From: Sipunculus nudus | Taxonomy: Eukaryota; Annelida; Sipuncula; Golfingiida; Sipunculidae | DNA: 64,000 bases | Direction: 5' to 3' | Assembly (NCBI GenBank): GCA_026874595.1 | Contig: CM049306.1 | Coordinates: forward strand, 11,991,019-12,055,018 | Shown here: one piece after another, positions 48,832-61,125 of the stretch | Layout of the letters: each line of letters begins with the position of its first letter | Numbering within the stretch: position 1 is the stretch's first letter | Position numbers and translations under genes: made by a program | The notes under the pieces: model-generated | Databases searched by the model: none | What the model saw: the letters and a program-made list of their open reading frames with translations, nothing else | Told to the model about the DNA's origin: nothing

Positions 48832-49911
48832 ATATTGCATATGGCGTGGAAAACACCAAACCTGAAGATATTTTTTAATTTCTGTGCATGCTTCGATGCT
48901 TTTGCAACAGCTTTAGCATACAGTGCTACACAGACTATGCCGTTCAGCTGTAGTGACTTCATGATGTTAAATGATTGGTTCAGGACTCAGTGGACATCTG
49001 TGTTGCTGGAACATAAATTTTAGGCAGATAACCAACGCTGTCCCCAACCACTGCAACTTCCTCACGAATCAGAATGTTAAAACCAGTCCAGCTGTCGACT
49101 GTTTCGGGTTCTGTATCATACATCCGGGCCAATACCAACAGGTGATTCTTCATCTGTGAATTTGATTTAGCAGTTGTAGTGTCTACCTCAACAGTTTGGA
49201 TTTCTTGACGCTACTGACGCTCCCCTGCATCGTATAAGGGCAGCATCAACGGCTCAGTACTAATGCTCTCTTCTTTGTTTTCTCAGCACTACACATTGAT
49301 TTGTGCGGTTGAGGGCCAATCTTTTTGGTCTGAACAGCGATTCTATTTACTCTATGTGATGTCCCTTCGCCATACAAATTCTCCTAATCAGTCAATTTTT
49401 TATCCCAGGCTGAAGTTGTAAACACACCTGTATGTATATTGGTTTGCATGGAAACTTTGCCTTCTAAAAGTTTCAGAAGACACAAAGCTGTGTAAATTTC
49501 ATGAATCTGTGAGGAGACCATTCTATACAAGGCAGTGTATTTGTATATATATATATATGTGTAATTGTGTATAAGCTCAACATTCGCCGTCATCTATTTT
49601 ACAGCAATGGGCAGAATAATATGTTTCATTGGCTTAGTATTTCCAGACGTAATGGCACAAAGCAAGTCCTGACCAAATGAGTCGGTGAGCCTCTGCACTC
49701 TCTGAGATCGATTTGAACAGTTGATTGTGCTTATTAAAAGTGTGTACGGAAACTGGGTCATTGATTCCGGAATTTGACTAATTTGATCTTCCTGATCTGA
49801 TGTGAGAGGAGGCCATGGCTGCATTTTATATTTCTTCCATACATCATCTCTTATTCTCAGTGCACTTCTGTCTATCCAATGGTCAGTCTCGGATGATGTT
49901 AAAAAATGCAA
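48832..49911 (-). pseudogene. N-terminal part of the multicopy protein pseudogene
   Basis: Minus-strand pieces in order: 'PYTLLISTINCSNRSQRVQR' with 'DLLCAITSGNTKPMKHIILP' (49600-49790), 'QIHEIYTALCLLKLL' (about 49465-49510), 'SWTGFNILIREEVAVVGD'-like text in shifted frames (about 49040-49110), and 'MKSLQLNGIVCV' with 'ALYAKAVAK' and 'FRFGVFHAICNI' (48832-48962). This is the order expected upstream of the part at 46223. The frame is broken several times. The start codon region beyond 49911 is not recognisable. Confidence 0.6.
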
Positions 49912-51649
49912 TATGTTTTAAGTAGGATTTTGCAATATCTCACACATAGGCTATCGAGATATAAAAGAAGTCGTCCCGTCTCATATAAAATATATGAAGT
50001 GCTTCTCCATATTCAATATCCAGCTTCCCACGGACGCTTTTCTTTGTCGATACTTTCACCTGAGTGACACCAAAAATAATTTATCCATGTTCAGAACCAG
50101 TCTTGATGTGGGATCAGTTAGTGGAACAACAGTTGGGTTGAAAAACACATTATAAGAATAGCTCACTGTATGCCTGGTTCTCTGCAGGTTTTCCCTGGCT
50201 GACTGTCTTGTTACTCCTGGCTCTACTACCTCTACAGACTTCTCTTATGCAATTAAAGCATCAAGTAAGTGTTTCATGGTTAATATACTCCGGCACTTTT
50301 TGTGGTAACTTACTTGTGGTATCACTCCATCTTTTGCCTGGCGTCTGATTTAAGCTGCTCTCTGGAGAGGTTTCCATGATTCTTAATTTTTTGGTGATAC
50401 CATTTCTCATCTTGATGTTCAAATAAACAGTAAATAAGACAGCTTGCGTGGCCGCTTTGGCATTATACCGCTAGGCCCTGCCTCTGTAACTGGGTCCATT
50501 TTCACCTAGATCACTGTGCCTCAATTTGCATGAATAGAATCAATATCGATCGTTCGAAATGATCTGATAATATGATTACACTCTTGTCTTAAAACTATGA
50601 GCAGTGGTCAGTAGAATGTGACAATTGAGGGATTCAATAGGTCCGTTTTTCTGACCTAGGTTTTGTGTACATGTATTTTTAGTCAATAAAATTAAGCAAT
50701 CTTTAATGCAGAAACTAGACACAATACAATCAAGAATTAATTTTGTCCATTTATGCTTTGAGTCTGAAGACTCATTAAAAAAACTGAAACGCCTGATCTC
50801 ATTTACTTAACTATGAAATAACATCTACAACACAAGTGGTCAACACCCAGGTGCAGTGGTTCTCCGCCATTGCAATAACGCTTTCAACATTCCTTTTGGT
50901 CTAAAATAAGAAATAGTTATCACTTTGCACTTAATCTAAATTTCAGTAAACGCTCTATGGAGCAAGCACCCATAGATCACAAAACTTATTAAAAGTAATA
51001 CGGAAAGGAAGAAAACAGTTTTCTGCTCCTGAAGCCTGAAAGTAAGCGCTGAATGAAATGCTGCAGTGTTATATGAGAGCTATTTAGATTTACCCAGGAA
51101 CCATTTTCGAGGAGAAAAGAGGCATGAATTCGAATATGACACGGGACTGGAAACAGATATCCTGCATAAATGTCAAAGATAAGGTGTCCCGTAACTCAGC
51201 TTAGCTGCTCATTTGAAAATGCCATCATACTGTTTGCACTGTATAAAGACACGGGAACGTGTTTTGTAGTAGGCCTGATACAAGAAAATCCTGAAAACTT
51301 GTATACAAATAAATTAAAAGAAACTAATTGCTGACTTGTTTTTTTTTTGGTGAGCTAATTTCCAGTGGGTCTAGCCCGGGCAGCCCTAGAGCCAGTATTT
51401 ATTTTATATGTATATCGACAATAATACATCACACAGACAGCCCTATAGCCAATACTGTTTGTAAACGTTTATTGACAATAATAAATCATAATATAACATA
51501 TAAACAATTAACAGAAACACACTTAAACATTACAAACATCAAAGGATACATACATGAAAACATTGAACATAAAACAATCAACATTACTGCACCTGTAAGT
51601 TTAACCAAATATAATCAGAATATTACAGTGCCATCACATAAAAGGCTTT
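49912..51649. other. Stretch without recognised gene
   Basis: Some minus-strand text at 49950-50100 could be the extreme N-terminus of the pseudogene, but I cannot show it. The rest has no motif or repeat end that I recognise. Confidence 0.4.
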
Positions 51650-52200
51650 AATTTCTCCCACATTTTAAGTATGCTTATCTAATTTATTTTTATGTTCTGC
51701 CACTTGATAATCAATACGTTCCAAGTTAGATATAATTGCTGTAGAGAGAGTTCATTTGGATGAATTACGGCAAATAAAACCATACTTTTGTATGAAAGAA
51801 GCAAGTGGTTTATCATCACATCCTCTGTTGTCTTAATGACAACTTCCTAGCAACATATTTTCTTTTGCTTTTGTATTTTCTGGCATTTTCATATCTAATT
51901 CCATAAGCCAAACACAAATCCGAATATACACTTAGCAAGTTTGAGCACATTGTGAAAATACGAGAACTTATGTTTCAGCATTCAGAGAACAATATGAGCA
52001 TCTATCACTTTCAACAAAATCTGTATAATTTTTTTTGTTTAAAGGTAAAATCTCATTCAAAACTTTAAACTGAAAATCTCTAGTTCTTGTTTCAACAGTG
52101 GTCTTAAATAGTCTCTCATAAGCTAACTGCAAATCTATAATTGTACCTATTAGGTTTTGTATCTGCATTTGTGCAGTGGGCGACTCCCTTTTTCTTTCAC
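51650..52200 (-). mobile_element. LINE 3' fragment (L1/Tx1-like C-terminus)
   Basis: On the minus strand 'TRDFQFKVLNEILPLNKK' and 'DRCSYCSLNAET' (51968-52120) match the C-terminal zinc-knuckle-like region that follows the reverse transcriptase in L1/Tx1-type LINEs. The downstream text is degraded. Confidence 0.6.
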
Positions 52201-53168
52201 CAGATTACTATATATTGTTCTGTAGTTTAACTTTCCTAAATACCAATAAGCACGCTCAAAGAACATACTAGAACAAAGAACACTGTGTATCTACACGCCA
52301 GGGTTCAACCGTGAGCCGGCCCGGCCCGGCCAGGCGAGAAAACCCCAGACTAGCATGACAAAGAGAGTTCAATCAGTATAGTGCAGCGGTAAAAGGCAAA
52401 ATATAGAAGAATTGTTCAAATTTTGATAAAACTACCAAATTTGGTGGAGATGAAGTTTAGATAATACATTTTCATTTTTTTTATTAATTCCACAAAATCT
52501 TATCAGTGTAACGGGGCGGTTCCCATGTTAAATTTCGGGTACTCAAACTCACATGAAAAATACACGGAAGATCATCATAGTTACATTACACTTATACTTT
52601 GCTTATATATAGGGTAAAATTTGGGAATATTTGGTTCTATTTAATTAACATCATCATGAGAAATGTAAAATTACCTTTGTACATCTCAGCGATGTCTCCT
52701 TTGATGAATATAGGAGACGGTGGGGGAGGGCAATGAGGAGGGGGGGGGGGGGGGGTACTTCTTACGTAATATGGGTTCACTGTATAAACATTACATATTT
52801 CATCATAAAATGTGTAGGTTGCTTCGGGCTAAAAAAATCATGTAAAGTTTTATTGTTCTTAGTGCAAAATATCTGTTGTTTGTATTAATTAGCTTATGGA
52901 CATTTCCATATGAGCACTGAAATAAACCCCTGAATTTCAAGGGGCGGATCATATTTAACTGTCAGGAGCGGATCATATTTAATTATGAGTGTACATTCTT
53001 TTAAAACATTATCGTAAATGTACAACTAAGCAGCGTTTTAAAGTTTTATTTCTACAAACATATCTTGAAAACCAACAAACTCTATCCATTTGCGTATACC
53101 TTCCCTTTTCAATCATCAAATCATGACATGAACATCTCAATCTGGCTAGCGCTTGTTTATGCTTGGTA
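52200..53168. other. Spacer with GC-rich tract and G-run
   Basis: It contains 'gccggcccggcccggccagg' (52315-52334), which stands out in AT-rich surroundings, and a run of about 16 G at 52739-52756. A short doublet 'ggggcggatcatatttaa' / 'ggagcggatcatatttaa' lies at about 52940-52981. No gene is seen. Confidence 0.6.
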
Positions 53169-55450
53169 TTAGTCACATACAGTAAATATTTCTCCATTAA
53201 TTGAGAGCATGGATTTAAAAGTACCATATAAATTCAATTTAATATGTACTTCTACATCACAAGACCAGTTTTGTTCTGCCATATCAATAATTCTTTCTTT
53301 TATTTTAGCAAAAAATATTCTAATGTCTCCTACTTTTTGATTCATCCACACATACCAAAAACCTGCGCTGCATATTTTGCTTCTAATATGAGTAACAAAT
53401 GTTTGTTTTCCATTCATATCTAGATTAAACAGCATGTTATATATACGCTTTGGATATCTATTATTACCATAATGTACTAGTTTTGTCGAGTATTTTACAC
53501 ATCTTAATAACTGACCGACATAAATTGGATGCCTTCCAAACTCTACCAATGATGCTGCGTTCGGAGCTGAAGAGCTATTTTTTATAATGTACTTGCAAAA
53601 TTTATATTGCACCTTTTCAATTATTTCACATTTTTCATAGCCCCCCAGTTTTGAACCATATAATAATACTGGTGTAACCATACATTTAAATAGATAAAAT
53701 AGTTGGCTCACAAATAAACAACTATATTTCCTATAAAAGTTTTTTTATGAGAGTCACTGCTCTTTCAGCCTGCATTGCCTGTGCTTTCTTTGTTTTATAC
53801 CAAGACAATGTACTTGTAAATATTACCCTAAGTATCTATAGTCATTTACCGTTTCAATTTGAGTATTTTTGATAGTGCCATTTCTCTATTCTTTAAATGA
53901 ACCCCCTTGTCTAAAAACCATTATTTTTGTCTCTCCTAAATTAACTTTTTAGCCATAATTGACAGAAAAATCTTGCAACTGGTTTACTTGTTCTTGGAGA
54001 CGTCCTATTGAATTGCTGAAGCATACTAAATCATGAGCGTACATAATTGTCATTAAGTTTGGCAAAATTCAACAATATTTATACCATGACAATCTGTTTC
54101 ATTAATTTGTTCATAAAATTTATCTTTGAATAAAGAAAACAGAAGGGGACTAACCATGCACCCTGGTCGAGTTCCGTTAGTACATTCAAAATAATCTGTT
54201 AATCCTTCCTCTGTAAGAAGACATGATTTCATTTGACTATATATTGACTGAAGTGTCTGTAAGAGTTTCCCTTTTATCCCAGATTTAACTGAAACATACC
54301 TCAATATATTATGTTGTACACTATCAAATGCAGTTAAAAAATCAATAAAAGTGTAATAAAACCTTCTTTTCTTGTTTGTAAAATATTTCTGTACACACCC
54401 AATTAAAGAAAATGTATGGTATCTGCCGTTTTCCCGTCAGGCCCTTTGGCCTTTCTTCTTTTCATTTCCTTTAAGGTTTTCTGTACTTCACATGGTGTTA
54501 TGAGTCAATCAAGCTCTGTATCATTTTCAATTTCTAATACATTTTTTTAAATATTCCAGAGTATGATTCTCAAACTCTTGATTAATTTCATGTGTTGATG
54601 AATTCAAAAGTTCCTTTAAATGTCTGTACCAACGTACCGGTTCTACTGTTGTAACAATTTTCTTTTTATTTAAAAATCTCATGTTTTCCCATATGGAATC
54701 AGTGTCTTTTGCACCTATCACCTTTTGCACCTCTGAGGCTGGGATGATTGCCTTCTTTTCTTCACATAATTTTTTAAACCTCTGTTTTTTGTTTGTTAGA
54801 AATTAAGTAAGTCGCCATCTGATATTTTACATCTAAACTTATTCAAAGCTATATATTTTTCATTTATCCAAAATTCACATTCTTTGTCCCACCATTTTGG
54901 TTGCTTTAGTTTCATGTTGTCTCGGAAATTTTGTTTATTTCTGTAGGATATATTTTGATAAATACTAACCAATGCCTCACTTGCTTTGTTCGGATATGAT
55001 AAGGTTTCATTAGATGTGTTGAAAAGTAACGCACATTCTATTTGTTCTTATGATTTTGAAATATTTGTTTTATCTTCATCAGTCTGATAAAATTTTACCC
55101 ATTTTGTCAGTTCGCACATGTGTTCATTCGAAAGCTCTTTCCTTGGTCTGATAATATTAAGTGAACAGCTTAAAGGAACGTGATCGGACGGATCATCTGA
55201 TAATACACAGGATCCATCTACCTTATGAAGTAAGAACTAAGACCCCCTCCTCTTCCTGTACTCTTCCTGACTATTCCATAACCATAGTACCCGTGGAATG
55301 CATCAGGAAATTCATCATCCGTGGTTGCCCATGTCTCAGTGATACATACAATACTGTGAATATTTATCAATTCTTAAACTTCTATTGATTCAATTTTGTT
55401 CTTAAGTCCATGTGCATTCCATGTTGCTATTTCTGCATTAGCCTTTCTGC
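53169..55450 (-). mobile_element. Decayed LINE: endonuclease start, reverse transcriptase, C-terminal domain
   Basis: Minus-strand order: 'AEIATWNAHGLKNKIES' (about 55390-55440), an endonuclease opening of the WN-x-x-GL type; 'DTDSIWENMRFLNKKK' and 'WYRHLKELLNSS' (54590-54700); 'GTRPGCMVSPLLFSLF' (about 54125-54175), the reverse-transcriptase GxxQG block; 'YAHD' at 54030-54041 where YADD is expected; 'NLGETKIMVFRQGG' (about 53900-53945); and a 180-residue C-terminal frame (53169-53711) with 'PVLLYGSKLGGYE'. The YADD change, frameshifts and internal losses make it inactive. The clade is uncertain. Confidence 0.75.
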
Positions 55451-55619
55451 TAGTGCTAGACTAGTTTACATATGGGTAAAAATAAGATAAGGTTGAAAAA
55501 AATGACAAACAGAAACAGGTTTTTATCAATATGCATGAGGGAAAAAATTCTACTGGTTCAAATAATATTAAAGAAGATATGTCTGAAATAATGTGTGCAA
55601 TAGAAAATCACGGATTTAT

Positions 55620-56080
55620 AGTCTGTTGGCCATATTTGATTTTGAGCAAGTCTGTATTTCAATAGGTCAGAAGCTTTCATGGACACCAATGATCCCTGTG
55701 AATTTGAGAAAGATCAAGCATATTGTTGCGAAAGAAATTCAACGATAGCGCTCTGGTGGCCATATTGGAATTCCGACAGGTTTGCAATTCGATAGAGATG
55801 GAGCCCTTATAGGTACCAAGCTTGTTCTTGTTGAGATATCGCGCTTAAAAGAATATACCCAATTGTGCGCTGGGAGCCATATTGGAATTCCAACAAGTCT
55901 GTCATTCAATAGGTCTGAAGCACTTGTATGTACCAATCATCCCTGTGAATTTAAAAAACCTGAAGTATGTTGTTGTTGTTGAGTTATCACGTGTGAAAGA
56001 AAATCAGCGATTGGGCTGTGGTGGCCATATTGGAATTCTGACAGGTCTGTAATTCAATAGGTCTAGAGCCCTCATATGAA
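55620..56080 (+). repeat. Tandem repeat, four units of about 117-148 bp
   Basis: The phrase 'ggccatattggaattc' or close variants begins at 55628, 55758, 55875 and 56023. Units also share 'caataggtctgaagc' and 'accaatgatccctgtgaatt'. Spacing varies (130, 117 and 148 bp) because of indels. Confidence 0.75.
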
Positions 56081-57420
56081 CAGGAAAAGTAGACAGGCAG
56101 AGTTCCGAAACCTTTTAATTGAATATTTAACTTGCTCTTTAGTAGGCTGATTGACAAACATAAATAGTTATAATTATATCCATGTAATAATTCATGCTGT
56201 CACCATACCCTTTATTTAGTTAAATATTCAATTAACGGTAAGCCTACGTTTGTTATAATTTACATGAAACATGTTTGCGATATATACATGTCAACAAAAT
56301 TAAAAAGGCGTGCTAAATTGCGTTAGTTCTGCACGATACTTGATAAAAAATTCATCCTGCTCCATTATAATTATTCCAGATCGCTTGTTAAACTGAATAA
56401 ACTTCACTTGAAGGTAAAGTTTGAGCATCAGCAGACTTCTGTATTCCATGTGCTGCAAAATAAAGGCCTTGATCGAACACTTTTAGATTAGACATTATTT
56501 ATCAATAATTTAATTTATTCATCGGTACCCCCAAAGTAATTGCAGGATCTACTCCTGAAATACCATGAATATTTCGTGGAACTACTTCTTAAATGAAAGC
56601 CAGTGTACAATACTACAACTGTACCAAATTTGGTACTTTTATCACAATTTGAATAATTTTTCCATTAGCCGCCGCACTTGTACGGATTAAACTGAGAGTG
56701 CAACATGCGGCCAGGCGAGGCCGCTACAACACGAGTTACGCCCGTGTCACACAATAAAAAGGACACCTGTAACAATATCCGTGTCTAGAGATAACAGTTA
56801 AAAGAAGTATGATCTTTCCCTGGTCAAAAGGTAATTGTTCCAGAGTGGCTGAGCCAAAACTTACGCTAGATATTTGGAATCGTGCAAATAGTGATTGCCC
56901 AAACATTTAAACAATCTTTACAACATGTTGGTAAGTATTTAAGAATTCGTGCTTTATAAAAAATTACATATAATTTACCACGGAATATCTGAAGAATTAA
57001 TGAAGTTGTTAACCCATTTAGGTTTTTAACATTTGAGAACAAGTTCAAAATCAGGCAACTTTAAACCCCATCTTTATAATTCATAATGAGTGACGTTTGT
57101 TTTGTGTTTGGCTTTTTATACTTTATTTTTTTTAATCTTTTAAACTCTTTATTTTATCTTGAACTTTCTTGAGGAGATAGCATTAAACAAGGATACATAA
57201 TTTTTGTATAAAGCAAATATTCGTTATTAGAATAACAGTTATTAGTCCCAAAAAGTTCAAAGATCTACGATTCCATCTGTGTGAACATGTAGTAAAGGAA
57301 GCATAAAGTTACCTCAAAATTGTATTTTTGGTTCATGGTGCTACTGTACGTTAAATAATTTCCAAGAATTTAAATTGGATTTCTAGTCAAATTTAATTAG
57401 TGGAATTTGCCTTTTTTCAT
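56081..57420. other. Stretch without recognised gene
   Basis: No protein motif or element end is seen. The words 'attgaatatttaact' and 'gttaaatattcaatta' near 56117 and 56219 form a loose inverted pair. Confidence 0.4.
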
Positions 57421-58680
57421 ATCACTGTTTTTATGGGCCTAGCCAAGAAGCATTAATTTTGAGAGATGAATATGTTGAAAATTTACAATGCACATAAGCA
57501 CATTTTTTATCACTGACTGAGCAACACAAATTCCCCCCTATATTTTTATTGATTATTACCAAACCAAGTATCTCCATAACCATAATGAATTGATATATTG
57601 AGGCAGAGGATCCCCTTGCCATGTTCCCCATTGTAAATGAAAGAATTTTGTGCCGTACCCATTATTACTACACTACTCTCAATGTTTGTATGCAGCACGC
57701 TGATCCATTTTATAAACCATTCAGAAAAGCCTAATCTTCGTAGAACAGAGAAACGAAAAGTATGGACAACCGAATCAAACGCAGCTGAATAATCCGCTCC
57801 TATAAACATTCCATGCAGGTATATATTCGGTATCATTATGATGCAGTACAACAGCGATTAATCTTATTGGCTCCTTGATATATTTACCGAATGCATACTG
57901 ACCCGGTCCAAGTGGAGTTGGCTTTATACGATTAATATTCTGCTTATAAGTTATTGGAAATAAGTGATATAATAGCCTGCATTTGGCTTTTAGTTAATTC
58001 ACCTTTAATATGGTTTTTGTTTTAACAATTGGTTAATTCTTGCCCTATCAGAAAGAAATATTTAGTATTAAACTTTGTTAACCCGTCATATCCGGGTGTT
58101 TTATTTCAAGGCATATCATTCAAAGTTTTGTATATTTCTTGACTAGTAAATTCACCTTCACAATATATTGTTTGTGCATCAGTTAACACCGGACGTCAAT
58201 GGAATTGAGAAAATCGTTGCAATCGTCAAATTGGATATTCTAGAGTGTTTTTTTAGTAAATAATGAGTGTAAGTGTAATTCTCTGAGTATATCTTGTGGG
58301 TCTGTAATTCCATTACCTTTTTCGTTAATAAATTTTCTCAAACACGTATTTGATTTTCTGCTCTTTTCGAGACCTATAAAATACTTACTATTACTTTCAC
58401 CTTCTTCATACCACTGCACTCTTGACCTCAAAATTATGCCATCAATAATGTAATTATAATGAAGATAGCCTCCATAGCCACTGGTTCAGAAATAATATTT
58501 CTTTCTATTTCCTTAATTTCTTTTTCAAGGCAACGAATTCTTTCTCTTTTAACTTTAGCTTTCTTCTTTGAGAAACGAATAGTAAACCCAAGAATTTTAA
58601 ATTTAAGGAACTCCCACAAAATTATATGGTCAACCGCTTCGTAACTAGGCCTACTAAAAAACTCTTGCTTCCATAAAGGT
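57420..58680 (-). mobile_element. Decayed L1/Tx1-like LINE, reverse-transcriptase region
   Basis: Minus-strand order: 'FSKKKAKVKRERIRCLEKEI' (58520-58580), 'RSRVQWYEEGESNSKYFIGL' (about 58370-58431), 'GADYSAAFDSVVHTF' and 'LGFSEWFIKWISVLHTNIES' (57680-57800), then 'FIMVMEILGLVI' (about 57550-57600) and 'STYSSLKINASWLG'. The wording R-W-x-EEGE-x-x-KYF and the block order match L1/Tx1-type LINEs. The YADD block appears to be lost in a deletion before 'SSLKIN'. Confidence 0.75.
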
Positions 58681-58917
58681 ATATTTATTGGTTACAATAA
58701 TCATTAACCCGAGTTGATGAATTGTTGAACTTCCAGTGTTTAGGACCATGGCTGTAGCTGTTAGTCCGGCAGTCAAACCATCGATTTCGAATGAAGCGTG
58801 CATTCACGTCCGTATAAAATATTTCTGCAGTTTAATGACCTTTTGATCTTAATTATTAATATTAGAGAGGTAGTCGCCCTGACACCTTTGAGCATTTTGC
58901 ATAAAACCGATTTATAA

Positions 58918-59350
58918 GCCGTCGCCATTATTAGAACGTCTAGTTTTGCCCATATCTCCTTCGCATTTTATCCTATCTTATACAGTTCAAGGCGTCTCCA
59001 ACCATGTTTTCTTGGTCATAGATTATGATGAACTGTTCAAATTACCCATTAAATTATTTTTAATTAGCAAATTAGCCGACGCAATTATTGGAACTTCCAG
59101 TTTTGTTCATATCTCTCTTGGACCTTGTCCTATCTTAGAGATAAAGAGGTTTACACCCATATTTTCATAGTCAAAGATTATGATGCACAGTTTCAAATTA
59201 TCACTTGGTATTTTTTTTAATTTGTAATATGCAAATTAGCTGTCGCTATTATTGGAACTTCTTGTTTTGCTCATATTCCACTTCGTCCCTGTCCTATTTT
59301 AGAGACCAAGGCATCTACATTCAGATTTAAACGATGAACAGCTAAAAATT
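58918..59350 (+). repeat. Tandem repeat, about three units of 157-164 bp
   Basis: Units start 'gcc(g)gt/acgc.attattggaac' at 58918, 59075 and 59239 and share 'ttttg.tcatatctc', 'cttgtcctatctta' and 'gattatgatg'. The middle unit is the most complete. Confidence 0.75.
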
Positions 59351-60190
59351 AAAAATTACCTTTTGAAGAGTTAAAGGGACTGATATGGAAATTAAGTAAA
59401 AAAAATGAATTGTATAAAATATATTTTATACAACATATATTTATAAAATAAAATAACCTTATTGTTTTCTTATTGTTTCAGATAAAAACAAATAGTGAAC
59501 GTCAATGCGCTTTTATATATATACTACGAATCAGCTTATTAGGGTGCAGTTACGTGATTTCATCTGCTGACCGTTTATTTCGCAGTCGTGAGCAAACACT
59601 GCCCCTCTTTACGAATTTAAATATATTGCAGAATTCTTTATGTAAATTTGCAGCTTTAGCTTATTCTGTTTTAAAAACTAAAATGACAATAATCCAAATT
59701 TTCATGGTGAAGGATTACGTTGAAAGAATTTAGAATTGCAGATTAACATTTATTTTTTCAACTGAAAATGATGTGTTCGTGGTATTAATCTGTGTCTTTG
59801 ACATTTGCACCTACTATTTTAAAGTATTTTGTTTTAGGTCTGACTAGGCCGTGATGGTGGCAAATTGAGAAAAGTGATCAGACAGTTGGCATGGTATCAA
59901 TGAATCAAGTGAAAGCGGTAATTGAAGTAGCGATTAAAAGTGAAAGGTATTTATAAAAATAAACATAAGCTTATATTTTCATTTACACTTACCACTTTGA
60001 CACGGAAAATATAAAAAGGTTTAAAACAACCAATTAAGCTGTCACACGCAATAAGTGTTCAAACCCTTTCGGCCATTTTTCAATCCTGCTAATAGGTGGT
60101 TAAGAAATCGTTTCAATGAGAATTTATATATATTCCCGGAGATGTGACCATCTTCTGCCCCACCAGGCTGAGGCAAACCCTCTTGTGAAA
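59351..60190. other. AT-rich stretch without recognised gene
   Basis: An 86-codon open frame at 59473-59733 has no recognisable family feature. I do not call it a gene. Confidence 0.4.
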
Positions 60191-60194
60191 GTCT

Positions 60195-60275
60195 GGCATG
60201 GACTTTCGAACGCATACCTCCCAGTGCGTAAAGAAAGTAGTCTGACACGCTAACCATCGACCACCGGGACTGGTT
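60195..60275 (-). repeat. tRNA-derived SINE head
   Basis: On the minus strand an A-box-like GATGGTTAGCGTGTCAG (60242-60258) and a B-box-like GTTCGAAAGTCC (60200-60211) lie about 31 bp apart, as in a tRNA. A tRNA-like opening 'gtcccggtggtc' precedes. No matching acceptor stem is visible, so a SINE or tRNA pseudogene is most likely. Confidence 0.55.
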
Positions 60276-60948
60276 TCCAATGGGAATATAATTATAATTG
60301 ATGCCATTTGAACACGCCAAAACAGCAGCAAGATTATAATGTAAGCGCAAATGCTTATGTCAGCATGTTTTTCCATGCATTGCTTCACATATCAAATACA
60401 TACTTATATGTATATACTTAGATGCAGTTTTGACCAAATAAACGATTTATTTGCATTGACTTAAAGTTTAAACCCATTTTATGTGTGAAATGGGTCATTA
60501 TAGCATTTCGATTAAAGACCATTATTTTTAACATTTACTGCACAGACCTGCAGATGCTAACGAGTCACTTTTAATGTTATTTAGACAGATTTAAAAGATG
60601 TGAATATATTTTCTATCAATAGATTTCTTGCCAGTACTACCACCTGTATTTATAGAGTGTTTCATATGTTTAAATTTTCAAAGCGAACACTTCCAACTGA
60701 ACTCCTGTCATTGAAAAGTCAAAGGAACCCATTCGCCACTCATGAATGACAAGTGACACTAGTGACAAGGCACTCGAACCGAAAAAAAATTCCAGAATTT
60801 AAGTGTTTGCAGGTTTTAATGCATTTGATTTTTAACAAGTTGCCATGAACATATCTCAGGTTTTAATTCCAGTGCCAAATCTAAGATTTGCTTATCTTAC
60901 AATCTTAATATTTGCAAATAAATGTACTTTGCAAGAGCTATATATATA

Positions 60949-61125
60949 CAGTGGAACCCCGTCTTGCGACCACCCCGCAATTGCGACCACCCCCACAATT
61001 ACGACCACTTTTCTTGGTCCCGAATATACGATTCACGTAACTTACAGTTTCACCAATACGACCACCCCCAAATTACGACCACTTTGGTTAGTCCCCAAGG
61101 TGGTCGTAATTGTGGGGTTCCACTG
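60949..61125. mobile_element. pogo-like MITE, 177 bp
   Basis: CAGTGGAACCCC (60949-60960) and GGGGTTCCACTG (61114-61125) are perfect terminal inverted repeats, bordered on both sides by TATATATA, so a TA duplication is consistent. Inside, 'attacgaccac' and 'gtggtcgtaat' extend the complementarity. These ends are typical of pogo/Tigger-group Tc1/mariner elements. No transposase. Confidence 0.8.
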
